46,122 bases of DNA from Desulfobacterales bacterium (lineage in GTDB: Bacteria; Desulfobacterota; Desulfobacteria; Desulfobacterales; Desulfatibacillaceae), in contig JAGVGH010000085.1 in assembly GCA_020057225.1 (NCBI GenBank), positions 1-46,122 on the forward strand, written 5' to 3'. A model generated the notes under the pieces. The model was given only the letters and a program-made list of their open reading frames with translations. It had not been told where the DNA came from and ran no database searches. A program made the position numbers and the translations under genes. Positions 36,543-45,488 of this stretch are shown here, piece by piece. The number at the start of each line of letters is the position of its first letter. The stretch's first letter is position 1.

Positions 36543-36617
36543 ATTCTTGTCCGGATTGTCCGCGCTTTTTGCGTAGATAATGTCTGTGCCATGCTAAGTG
36601 TACAAAAATAAAACTGC

Positions 36618-36782
36618 AGAGGTAATTGCATAATTGGCGTAGATTGGGTGGTTCCGGGCCGCAAGGCCCGGGTTCACCCAACATTTCTAAATGATTTCTA
36701 TGTGTTGGATGAACCTGCCCTCCATTTGGAACCATCCGGCCTACGTTAAATTTGTCGTTTCTATGAGTTTTGCAATTGCCTC
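36618..36782 (+). mobile_element. MITE-like element family 1, copy B (165 bp), 3-bp target duplication TGC
   Basis: AGAGGTAATTGC...GCAATTGCCTC flanked by TGC (36615-36617 and 36783-36785); interior near-identical in layout to copy C. Confidence 0.85.
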
Positions 36783-36830
36783 TGCAAACTGTCGTTTTTT
36801 CTCAAAGCCAGCGGGTCCGAAGCGCCGCTT

Positions 36831-37688
36831 CTATGTTCCGGGCACCGGTCGCCGCGCGGGCGCGGCCTGGGCCGGAGGCGAGGGCTGGGGCGCGGTGAGA
36901 TGCACATGGACCCGCACCTTGAGTTCTGGCCGCTCCGGACTGTCCGTGGTCAGGATTACCCGGGAGGCGTATCTCCCAGGGTTTTTCTCAAGGTTGGTCA
37001 CCGTGAGCACATAGACAGGTTTCACCCCCTGGCTTTTGCGGATATCCGCCTTGAGCCGCTCCACAGGCTCCACAATAACGCCCGTGATTTCAAAGGGGCG
37101 CCGGGCGTTGGGATCAATGACCACTTCCTGGCCAAGCGCCTCGCCCGCCGCGCCTTTGAGATTCACCATCCCCGGGATGATTTTGGCGAACTCCTCCACC
37201 AGGCCTTTGAGTGTCAGAGTTGTCTCAGGCCGGTTGGCGGCGCTGGAGCGGACCGTCACGCTTTTTTCAACAGCCCTGCCGCCGTAACCCATGGTGTTGA
37301 GAGTAACGGTGATATTGCCTTCGCCTCCGGGCGGAATGTTTTCCGTGTACGACATGGCAGTGCATCCGCATCCGGAGTAAACGCTCAAAATCCGCAGAGT
37401 CTGGTTGCCGATGTTTTTGACAGGAAAACTGAAAACCACAGGAACCCCTTCGGGAGTGGGCGGGAAGGGGTACTCGATTACCGGAAAAAAGGCGACAGCC
37501 CCTTCTTCGAGGGTTTCTCCCTCTGTCAGGGGGGCTGGCGCCGCCTGGGCCGAGGCGGATTCAGTCGCGGGAGATTCCGCCGGAAGCGCGGTTCCGGCTG
37601 CCCAGGGCAAGAGGAGGCATGCAACAGCCAAGGCCAGGACAAGGGGTTTTCGCATACAGCGCTCCATTCCGCGGAAATGCTTTAACAC
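36831..37688 (-). CDS. DUF1573-like secreted protein (Cys-containing paralogue)
   Basis: Signal peptide; VYSGCGCTAMSYTENIPPGGEGNITVTLNTMGYGGRAVEKSVTV. Probable start is the internal MRKPLVLALAVACLLLPWAAG. Confidence 0.88.
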   Translation of the reverse strand: MLKHFRGMERCMRKPLVLALAVACLLLPWAAGTALPAESPATESASAQAAPAPLTEGETLEEGAVAFFPVIEYPFPPTPEGVPVVFSFPVKNIGNQTLRILSVYSGCGCTAMSYTENIPPGGEGNITVTLNTMGYGGRAVEKSVTVRSSAANRPETTLTLKGLVEEFAKIIPGMVNLKGAAGEALGQEVVIDPNARRPFEITGVIVEPVERLKADIRKSQGVKPVYVLTVTNLEKNPGRYASRVILTTDSPERPELKVRVHVHLTAPQPSPPAQAAPARRPVPGT

Positions 37689-37885
37689 GACGGCGCAAGT
37701 CTAATCCCCGTCACGGGCCTTGTCAAGGACGCAGCCAGGGCAAAAACCCGGGGGGACGCGCCCCATTTTAACCGCGCCCGGGGGCGCGTCTCCCGGCAGG
37801 GCCACGTCAAAGTAAGCCAACCAGGAGAAATACGAGGGCATCGGAATCCGCTGGCTTTTTCTCCGCGGACCGGGTATGTTCCCCC

Positions 37886-38441
37886 ATGAACACTTCTCCC
37901 GTCCTCCCCGCCTTTGGCGGTCCGGCCTGTCCGCGCCTTACCTCCCGCCTTAAAGAAATTCTGGATAAATTCCCAAAAAGCGCGGACAGAATACGCGCCG
38001 GGGTAATCGCGCCGGAGGAAAACCCGTCTGCGGGCGATGTCTATCCGGGATTCCCGGTACAAGTCCGCAAAGTCCGCGTGGCCTTGAAAGAGTATTGAGG
38101 TAATTGCATAATTGGCCTGGGTTGGGTGGTTCCGGGCCGCAAGGCCCGGGTTCAGTCAACATTTCTAAAATGATTTCTATGTGTTGGATGAAGCTGCCCT
38201 ACGGGCGGAACCCTCCAGCCTACATCAAATTTGTCGTTTCTATGAGTTTTGCAATTACCTCTATAATCTTGGAAAAAGCAACAGCCTGCGGATTCTTTTC
38301 ATGTATCTCCCGGACAAAAACACAGTGGCGCCGCTCCAGGTGGTCTTTAAAAAGGAGATGCGGAGTGAAAAAAACGTCCCCGCCGAAACCCCGCGGGCGC
38401 TCCGGGACATTCTGAACGCGCTTGACGAAAGCCGGTCTTGA
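37886..38441 (+). pseudogene. RelE/HigB-like toxin gene split by MITE copy C (5' part 37886-38095, 3' part 38265-38441)
   Basis: Joined product (element plus one TAT removed): ...AGDVYPGFPVQVRKVRVALKEY|NLGKSNSLRILFMYLPDKNTVAPLQVVFKKEMRSEKNVPAETPRALRDIL, resembling the RelE-superfamily pattern of K-x-R-x-A then GKSxxxR. Confidence 0.72.
38096..38261 (+). mobile_element. MITE-like element family 1, copy C (166 bp), 3-bp target duplication TAT, inserted in a RelE-like gene
   Basis: TGAGGTAATTGC...GCAATTACCTC flanked by TAT (38093-38095 and 38262-38264). Confidence 0.88.
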
Positions 38442-38552
38442 TACCAACATGCGGTCCAATCCGTACCACCTGCTGAAAGCTCCCTCTCCCTGTGGGAGAG
38501 GGCCGGGGTGAGGGGGTGAGGGCATTACTTGTCTGATTGCGCCTTGGTATGA
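38439..38552. repeat. Dispersed MITE/REP-like repeat family 2, copy 2
   Basis: TGATACCAACATGCGGTCCAATCCGTACC...CTCCCTCTCCCTGTGGGAGAGGGCCGGGGTGAGGG...TTGTCTGATTGCGCCTTGGTATGA; direct-orientation match to 12815-12932. Confidence 0.85.
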
Positions 38553-38661
38553 TACCCTGTTGGCCGCCCGAATCCGGAAAAGATACGCGGAGCGCGGCAT
38601 GGCGGCGTTGGCAGGGAGGGGGGAAGAAGAAGGCTGACTGTTGGATTACTGATGGGTGGTA

Positions 38662-38755
38662 TGGCGGAGAGAGTGGGATTCGAACCCACGGTGCCGGTTT
38701 ACCCAGCACACTCGCTTAGCAGGCGAGCACCTTCGGCCGACTCGGTCATCTCTCC
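38662..38755 (-). tRNA. tRNA-Ser (GCT)
   Basis: Reverse strand GGAGAGATGACCGAGTCGGCCGAAGGTGCTCGCCTGCTAAGCGAG...GGTTCGAATCCCACTCTCTCCGCCA. Confidence 0.95.
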
Positions 38756-38832
38756 GTATTTGTTGGCCGCGTTTTTTGAGCCGCGTTTGCGGTGTGAAAC
38801 TCGAAAGCCTGGCAAGGCAAGGAAGAACTCCC

Positions 38833-38918
38833 TGGCGGAGGGAGTAGGATTCGAACCCACGGAGCTTGCGCTCAACGGTTTTCAAGACCGCCGCCTTCGA
38901 CCGCTCGGCCATCCCTCC
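38833..38918 (-). tRNA. tRNA-Ser (TGA)
   Basis: Reverse strand GGAGGGATGGCCGAGCGGTCGAAGGCGGCGGTCTTGAAAACCG...GGTTCGAATCCTACTCCCTCCGCCA. Confidence 0.95.
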
Positions 38919-39046
38919 GCGTCGAAGTGGTTTTTATAGCATTATGCTTGCCGCAGGTCAAGGCGCGCGCGCCTTTTTTCATCTTTTTTCATAATTCCTT
39001 TCCGGTTCAATGCGTCTTGGAACAGGCATTAACCGTGCGGACATTG

Positions 39047-39118
39047 CCGTCGCCCCGGCGAAAGCCGGGGCCCAGGCTTTTTCCGGCCCTTGGACCCCGG
39101 CTTTCGCCGGGGTGACGG
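39047..39118. repeat. Palindromic dispersed repeat (CCCCGGCGAAAGCCGGGG pair)
   Basis: ccgtcgccccggcgaaagccggggcccagg...ttggaccccggctttcgccggggtgacgg; arms are inverted copies. Confidence 0.85.
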
Positions 39119-39247
39119 TTGTGCCCGCCCTTCGGACAGGGCAACCAAACCAATCGGGAGGGGATTCTGACAAGCGCTCACGCCCCCGGTTTTGTTTTTT
39201 TCCCTCAGAAAGCCTTGGGTCCGCGTCTCCGGACGCGGGCGTTGTTC

Positions 39248-40213
39248 TCAAAACCTCTTAAACGGCTGTTTGGTGTCTGTGAAATCCGGCACCGCGTTGT
39301 CCGGGGATTCCTCCAGGTCCTGGACCAACAGATGCTTGAACCCCAGGGACCGGGCCATCCCCACCGCCTCCGCGTATTCTTCGGGCAAAAGCCTCCGCGC
39401 GATTTCCGGATACTCCCCGGCTTTGTGGAGCGGCGTGTACTGGCTCATCAGGGAAAGGCCGATGCCGGTGCCCGCCTCCAGGGCCAGAAAGCACAGGGTC
39501 TCCCAGGTGCCGGAAACACCGCCGGGAAGCACCAGATGCCGCGCCCAGACTCCCCGGACCGCAAGGCCCGTTTCCGGGTCTATTTGGATGTCCCCGGCCA
39601 GTTTCCGCATCTCCAGCACAGCGTCCCGGGCCGCTGCCACATAGCCCGGGGCCTTGGAATACCGGGCCGCCATTTCCTCGTCCGCGTATTTGAGGTCCGG
39701 CATCCACACATCCACAAGCCCGTCAAGCGCCCGCAATTGCTCCAGGGAATCATAGGCCGATGTGTTGTACACAACCGGTGTTTTAAGGCCCGATTTTTTT
39801 GCGAAAACAAGGGCTTCCCTGATTTGGGGACCCTGGCAGGAGGGCGAGACAAGGCCGGTGAAACAGGCGCCCCGGGCCTGGAGAAGAAGGGCCTCCCGGG
39901 CAAAGCGCTCCTTGGTGTAGAGGGTGTCCTGCGCGCGGCCCTGGCTTATCTGGTGGTTTTGGCAATAGACACAGGCGAGGCTGCAGGAGCTGAAAAAGAA
40001 GTTGGCGACCCCGCCGGTTCCGGTAAAGCAAGGCTCCTCGCCAAAGTGCAGGCCGGCCCAGGCCACGTGAAGGCCCGCGGAAAGGCCGCAGAAGCCTGTT
40101 TCGCCTGAAAGCCGGTCCGCGCCGCAGCGTCTGGGGCAGACACGGCAGGGGGCGAGAGGGCTGTCTTCCGCCCGGGCAAGACCTTGTCTCTTGGGTTGCG
40201 AAGTGTGTTTCAC
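39248..40213 (-). CDS. Radical SAM protein, pyruvate-formate-lyase-activating-enzyme-like
   Basis: SCSLACVYCQNHQISQ (CxxxCxxC); N-term CRVCPRRCGADRLSGETGFCG. Confidence 0.93.
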   Translation of the reverse strand: MKHTSQPKRQGLARAEDSPLAPCRVCPRRCGADRLSGETGFCGLSAGLHVAWAGLHFGEEPCFTGTGGVANFFFSSCSLACVYCQNHQISQGRAQDTLYTKERFAREALLLQARGACFTGLVSPSCQGPQIREALVFAKKSGLKTPVVYNTSAYDSLEQLRALDGLVDVWMPDLKYADEEMAARYSKAPGYVAAARDAVLEMRKLAGDIQIDPETGLAVRGVWARHLVLPGGVSGTWETLCFLALEAGTGIGLSLMSQYTPLHKAGEYPEIARRLLPEEYAEAVGMARSLGFKHLLVQDLEESPDNAVPDFTDTKQPFKRF

Positions 40214-40234
40214 GCGCCGGTGTCCTTGGTCCGC

Positions 40235-43200
40235 TTACCGCGGCTCCGCCGTCCCTTCCCGGGCAGGGGAAAGGGTGAACCGTTTGGGTGCCCCGGCATC
40301 AAAGCGCTCCACATCGTCAAACGCTTCCAGGGCAAAGGGATCATTCCCCTCCGCGTAAGCGGCGCGGCGCGCGCGGACGAATTCATCTGTCCACGGGAAA
40401 CAGGGCCCGTAGTCTTTGACAGCGGAAAGCAGGGTCTTTGCCCCGTCCTGGACACGGGAGGCGGTGAACAGACGGGTGCCCATCCGGGCCTCATTGGCCC
40501 GCCCCAGGCAGAAGGGCTTTTCCAGCAGCGCGCTTGCGGATTCCGCCCGCGCGCTGTCCTGCGCCGCCAAGTCCTCGAGCTGGGAAAGGGCGCGCTGAAG
40601 AAACAACGCGTTGCCCCAGGGGGTGTCCCTGTAATATCCAATGACCTTTTCAAGCAGGGCCAAGGCCTCCCCCGGATTTCCCTTCCTCTGGCTGTAGAGC
40701 GCCCGCGCCACGTCCGCCTCGGCGGGCAGGATGTCCGCTATCTGTTGCGCAAGGGTGACAGCGGTGATTTCCCCGGCGTCGGCCAGGGCGTAAGCCGCCG
40801 CCGCGGTCAAAAGGGGAGCGCGGAGGGGGCGCTCAAGGCTGTTGATAATCCTTCGCGCGCCCGCGTAGTCCTTGGCTGTGAAAAGGTTTATGAGCCTTGG
40901 CAGGTCTTGAAGCTCCGGGGAAATCCAAGGATAGACCGGACAAATCCCATCCTCCAACAGATCTGATGCAAGCAGATACTCTTCCGCAAGGGACCAGTCC
41001 ACTGCGCCCTCCAGATTGTCTGGCGGCCAATCTCCGGTTTCGCGGGCCGTCTTATGCACATCCATTGTCTCGAACAAAACAGGCTGGCTCAGGCTGCGCG
41101 CGAAACCGAATTCTATCTGCATAATGTCGTCGGTGTTGAGCAATCCCATGGAGCGCCCTTCTTTCAAAACCGCCTTGGCGAGTTTGGGACCCGCTATCCG
41201 GTGGGCCAAAAACCCTTCCAAATCCGCCGCCCCCCAGGTGTTGACCAGCGCCTCCCGGAAAGGCGCGCGGGCAAGCGCCGTTCGAAGCCTTGTGACATCA
41301 TGGCGCGCTGAGTCCTTTCTGCATACGAGGTGCAAATCATTGGTTTTGGTGAACCATGTCTCGATTTCAGGAAAAACCTCTCCAAGAGTCGTATATACCG
41401 TCTTGACGGTCTGGGTGTCCACCTCGTAGCCTTGCAGCCATTTGGCGAAGACACCGCCGGGATTGAGACGCGCGGCGACAGACTGGTAGAATTCGAGGGA
41501 ATACAGGCTCGCGATTCCCGCTCTGTAGGGATTGGAAGGCTCCGAAATAATGATGTCGTAGGTTTCTTTGGAGCACAGAAGATACTCCCTGCCGTCCGCG
41601 ATGTGTATCCGCACTTTGGGGTTGGAGAGCACATTGCGGTTGACCGGCGTCGAGCGGCGCGCCATTTCGAGCACGGCCTCTTCGAGTTCCACAACGTCCA
41701 CCCGCTCTATTCCAGGGGCATCGGCCAACCAGCCTGCGGTGCTGCCGGTCCCAAGTCCGACAACAAGGGCGCGCCTGGGATTTGGATGCAAAACAGCGGA
41801 GATGACACCCGACATGATTTGCGTGCCCCGGTCATGAACAGCGTTGCCATCGCATTTGCCGTTGATGTAAAACGCGAGACCGTCTGTTTGCAGTATTCCG
41901 ACGCTGCTTTCAACGCCTTCCGCTTCCCACACAAGGCCGCGCCGCACAAGGCGCCTCCAGTCTTCGATGTCATTTTTGCTGTTGGCGGAAAGGCCCGCGC
42001 GGTTGGCGCCTATTCCGGAATGCCGCCACGCCGCGGTGGGACCCTGGGCCAGGATGAAGAAGAGCGTGAAAAGGAGAACAAATCCGGCGGGAACAAGCGC
42101 CGGGCCGCGGTTCTCCCTGGACCGCGCCAGCCACAGAACCCAGGCGGAAAGGGCGGCCAGAAGAAACGCCACGAGCCGCCAGCATCCAGGAGCGGAGAGC
42201 AGGGGCAGCAGGCCGAACCCTCCGGCAAGGGCGCCCGCGATCGCTCCGGCAGTGTTGGCGGCGTAGGCGAGTCCGATGTGGCGGCCCACGTTTTCCCCGC
42301 CCTTGCCCAGCAGGCTGATGAGAAGGGGGAACTGATATCCCGCGGCCAGGGCCGGGGGAAAGACCACGATGAGGGCCACCAGCATCCAGGCGAAGACCTG
42401 GGCGCCAAAGCCCGCCGCGGCGAGGGAATGAAGCAGGCCCGCCAAAACCGCCAGCCGGTCCCCCAGGGCAAAGGCCAGGGCAATCAAAAACGCCTCGGCG
42501 CCGCAGGTGAGCGCAAAGCCGTAATAGGTCGCGGGCGCGCGGCGGTCGCCCATGGCGTACATAAAGCCGCCCGCTCCGATGCCGGCAAGGGCCACGATGA
42601 GAACCATCCCGAAGGTGTAGGTGGAGCCGCCCAGAACAGGCGCGAGCATGCGATACCAGACAATCTCCATGAGGAAGAACACAAAGCCGACAAGGGCGGC
42701 GGCGGAGAGCACGAAAAGTTTCGAGGGCGGCGCTCCCGGGCCGGTGCCGGAGGCCGCGTTTTCCACACAGGGGACAGACGCGGCAGGGGCGGGCAGCTTT
42801 CGGGAAACAGGGCGCGCGGAGACACCCACAGCCAGGTTGGCGAGGGCGGCAAGCCAGATGGTGTTCCGCGTGCCGAATATCTCGAGCAGGAAAAACGTGG
42901 TCAGAGCGGCCCCGGCCACCGCTCCCAGGGTGTTGGCCGCGTAAAGGAAGGCCGGCGTGCGGCGGCCCTCGTCCGACAGGTCGAAGGCAGCCCTGGCCGC
43001 AGCGGGAAGCGTGCCTCCCATGAGAAAGACAGGTGTCCCGAGAACAGCCGCGGAGAAGAGAAGCCGGACCAGAGTGGCCAGGGTGTCTCCCATGGCCTGG
43101 GCGCCGCCGAGCGCGAGATAGGCTTGGCGGAAAAGCGCGATCAGCAAAGGCGAGGCAAGGGCCAAAAACGCCACGCCTATTTCAAGAGAGGAATACCACC

Positions 43201-43408
43201 CGAGGGGGTTTTCCTTGGTGTCCGCCTTTTTCCCAAGCACCAGGCCGCCCAGGCCAAGACCGCCCATAAAAACCGCAAGCACACAGGCCGAAGCGGCGGT
43301 GGAGGCGCCGAACACCAGCCTTAGCTCCCGGGTCCAGGCCACCTGATAAACAAGGGCGCAGGCCCCGGAAATGGAAAGCAAGAGCGGAACGCACAGCCTG
43401 TAACCCAT
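40235..43408 (-). CDS. Fused MFS-like membrane domain / spermidine-synthase-like methyltransferase-fold protein with C-terminal TPR-like region
   Basis: Multiple TM segments; RRALVVGLGTGSTAGWLADAPGIERVDVVELEEAVLEMARR...VRIHIADGREYLLCSKETYDIIISEPSNPYRAGIASLYSLEFYQ. Confidence 0.9.
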   Translation of the reverse strand: MGYRLCVPLLLSISGACALVYQVAWTRELRLVFGASTAASACVLAVFMGGLGLGGLVLGKKADTKENPLGWYSSLEIGVAFLALASPLLIALFRQAYLALGGAQAMGDTLATLVRLLFSAAVLGTPVFLMGGTLPAAARAAFDLSDEGRRTPAFLYAANTLGAVAGAALTTFFLLEIFGTRNTIWLAALANLAVGVSARPVSRKLPAPAASVPCVENAASGTGPGAPPSKLFVLSAAALVGFVFFLMEIVWYRMLAPVLGGSTYTFGMVLIVALAGIGAGGFMYAMGDRRAPATYYGFALTCGAEAFLIALAFALGDRLAVLAGLLHSLAAAGFGAQVFAWMLVALIVVFPPALAAGYQFPLLISLLGKGGENVGRHIGLAYAANTAGAIAGALAGGFGLLPLLSAPGCWRLVAFLLAALSAWVLWLARSRENRGPALVPAGFVLLFTLFFILAQGPTAAWRHSGIGANRAGLSANSKNDIEDWRRLVRRGLVWEAEGVESSVGILQTDGLAFYINGKCDGNAVHDRGTQIMSGVISAVLHPNPRRALVVGLGTGSTAGWLADAPGIERVDVVELEEAVLEMARRSTPVNRNVLSNPKVRIHIADGREYLLCSKETYDIIISEPSNPYRAGIASLYSLEFYQSVAARLNPGGVFAKWLQGYEVDTQTVKTVYTTLGEVFPEIETWFTKTNDLHLVCRKDSARHDVTRLRTALARAPFREALVNTWGAADLEGFLAHRIAGPKLAKAVLKEGRSMGLLNTDDIMQIEFGFARSLSQPVLFETMDVHKTARETGDWPPDNLEGAVDWSLAEEYLLASDLLEDGICPVYPWISPELQDLPRLINLFTAKDYAGARRIINSLERPLRAPLLTAAAAYALADAGEITAVTLAQQIADILPAEADVARALYSQRKGNPGEALALLEKVIGYYRDTPWGNALFLQRALSQLEDLAAQDSARAESASALLEKPFCLGRANEARMGTRLFTASRVQDGAKTLLSAVKDYGPCFPWTDEFVRARRAAYAEGNDPFALEAFDDVERFDAGAPKRFTLSPAREGTAEPR

Positions 43409-43480
43409 GGGCAGACCCTTTCATCCGGGGACCGTGCGGGCGGAGCGTGGCGCGGAGCGGGACGGCCCTTCCCGGCCCTG

Positions 43481-44722
43481 TCACTCGAATTGGAACCCCT
43501 TTTCCGTTACGAGGCGGACACAGGCGTCCACCGCGTCGGCGTCATACAAAATCCACCGCTTGTCGCGGATTTCCCCGATGCTTTTCTCGACTCCCAGGGC
43601 GGGCCGGTACGGACGGTGGGACATGATGGCCTCGCATACGTCCGCCACGGATAGTATTTTGGCCTCGATACGGATAGCGTCGCCGGCAAGCCCCAGGGGA
43701 TAGCCCGAGCCGTCCAGGCGCTCATGGTGCTGCAGCACGATTTCAGCGGCAGGCCAGGGAAACTCCACGGATTTCAGAATATCGTAGCCCACTTTGGCGT
43801 GGGTCTTGATAAGGGCGAACTCGATGTCGCTGATTTTTCCGGGCTTGTTCAGGATATCCAAAGGGATGGCGATTTTACCAAGGTCGTGGATCATCGCGGC
43901 CATGCGGATTCCCATGACATCCTCTTTGGGGAGGCCCATTTCCCGCGCGATGGCCGCGGCGAGTCCCGCCACCCGCCGCTGATGGCCGGATGTATAGGGG
44001 TCCCGCACCTCCATGGCCGCCACCATGGCCCGCACAATCTGCCCCATGGCCCTTTGAAGCCTTGCCAGGGATTCTGTCAGGGCGATTTCCTTGCCTTCCC
44101 TTTCAAGGATTTCCGCCTGAAGCGCCTGGGTTCTCTCCTCCACTTTCCGCTCAAGGTCTCCGGCCAGGCTTTCGAGCGCGTTCTGGGCGCGGCGAAGCTC
44201 CTTGTTCCGTAATACAGAATCCTCATAGGTGGAAATGAGAAGGCTTGCCATCTGGCACCGATTGGCGCGTATGAGGTGGCGTTTGCCCTGGTAAAAGAAC
44301 TCCGCGGGCGGTCGGGCGCCACCCTCTCCTTCCGGGCGGGGAGCGGAATCGAGAACCCATTCGAGCTTTTGGAGCAGGAAGTCCTCGGAATAGGGTTTTG
44401 TGACGTAGCAGTCAGCCATGGACTCGAGTCCGCGCACGATGTCCGCTGGATTTGCCAGGGTGGTAAGAAGAATGACCGGGATTTGTTTCAGGCCCGGGTC
44501 GCGTTTGATGGCCTCGCACATGGAAAAGCCGTCCAGCCGGGGCATGTTGACATCGCTAATAATACAGTCCGGCATGGCGGAGTGGGCTTTTTCGAGGCCG
44601 GTCTGGCCGTTGTCGGCGGTAATGACCGAGTATCCCGCGTCTTCCAGAAGGAGCCTGAGCTGCAAAATCTGGGTGGGGCTGTCCTCGACAACAAGAATAA
44701 CGGTGCTGGAATTGTCGCGCAT
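43481..44722 (-). CDS. Response regulator with HD-GYP output domain (probable c-di-GMP phosphodiesterase)
   Basis: ILVVEDSPTQILQLRLLLEDAGY...MIHDLGKIAIPLDILNKPG...HHERLDGSGYPLGLAGDAI. Confidence 0.95.
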   Translation of the reverse strand: MRDNSSTVILVVEDSPTQILQLRLLLEDAGYSVITADNGQTGLEKAHSAMPDCIISDVNMPRLDGFSMCEAIKRDPGLKQIPVILLTTLANPADIVRGLESMADCYVTKPYSEDFLLQKLEWVLDSAPRPEGEGGARPPAEFFYQGKRHLIRANRCQMASLLISTYEDSVLRNKELRRAQNALESLAGDLERKVEERTQALQAEILEREGKEIALTESLARLQRAMGQIVRAMVAAMEVRDPYTSGHQRRVAGLAAAIAREMGLPKEDVMGIRMAAMIHDLGKIAIPLDILNKPGKISDIEFALIKTHAKVGYDILKSVEFPWPAAEIVLQHHERLDGSGYPLGLAGDAIRIEAKILSVADVCEAIMSHRPYRPALGVEKSIGEIRDKRWILYDADAVDACVRLVTEKGFQFE

Positions 44723-44760
44723 ACTGTCCTGTCCCGGAAAATACAGCGGATATAGTAGCA

Positions 44761-44925
44761 TTGTCGGGTGAACCCGCGCGCGAACAGCCCTTTTGCCACA
44801 ACACATCACCCCGGCGCGCGCGGAACCACCCGGCCTACATGTAATATACTACATGTAGTACACTGGTAAAAATATGATGTAGGTCGGGTGGTTCCGCGCG
44901 AAGCGCAGGTTCACCCGACAGGGTT
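44761..44925. repeat. Inverted-repeat (REP-doublet) structure
   Basis: tgtcgggtgaacccgcgcgcg ... ggaaccacccggcctacat and atgtaggtcgggtggttccgcgcgaagcgcaggttcacccgaca are inverted arms. Confidence 0.75.
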
Positions 44926-45047
44926 ATCAATCGGAACGGATTTATGAAAATTCTCTTGTCTGCGAGGCCACATAGGAAACGCTATCGTCTGGCGGGATGC
45001 CGTTTGTCATGGGCGCAAGCCCGGGGGCGCGGGGGGAAACCGGGATG

Positions 45048-45485
45048 TCAGCCGACCTTGGGGCGGACTTTTCCCAGGCTTTTCACCTTGGTCACCAGCT
45101 CCCGTTCCCAGTTTCCGATGCCGCCGTCAAACACCGTGGGTTTCGACATGACATCCAGGGCGCCCGCCTTCATGGCCTCGAACACCACGTTCATCTCTTT
45201 GGAGTCGTAGTGGGCCGTGACGATGAGAATGGCGGTGGGATGGGTTTCCATGACCCGGCGCGTGGCCTCGAGTCCGTCCATGTCCGGCATCATCACATCC
45301 ATGATGATGAGGTCCGGGGCCAGTTCCCTGGCCATTTCCACGCCTTTTCTGCCGTCCGGGGCGTGTCCCACCACCTGGATGTCCGGCTCGTCCGCCAACA
45401 GCGCCAGGATGACCTCTCTGGCGGTGGGAGAGTCTTCGACCACAAGAACCCGGATTGGAGCGCTTCCGTTCATGTCGGTGCCCAT
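45048..45485 (-). CDS. CheB-type receiver domain protein
   Basis: IRVLVVEDSPTAREVILALLADEPDIQVVGHAPDGRKGVEMARELAPDLIIMDVMMPDMDGLEATRRVM...AGALDVMSKP. Confidence 0.93.
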   Translation of the reverse strand: MGTDMNGSAPIRVLVVEDSPTAREVILALLADEPDIQVVGHAPDGRKGVEMARELAPDLIIMDVMMPDMDGLEATRRVMETHPTAILIVTAHYDSKEMNVVFEAMKAGALDVMSKPTVFDGGIGNWERELVTKVKSLGKVRPKVG

Positions 45486-45488
45486 GGT

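Noticed and set aside
37682-38062. 126-aa minus ORF
   Set aside because: No domain or signal; it overlaps the + strand RelE-like reading frame, which is better supported.
41330-43324. 664-aa + ORF
   Set aside because: Antisense to the MFS/spermidine-synthase-like gene; Gly/Arg/Glu-rich with no domain.
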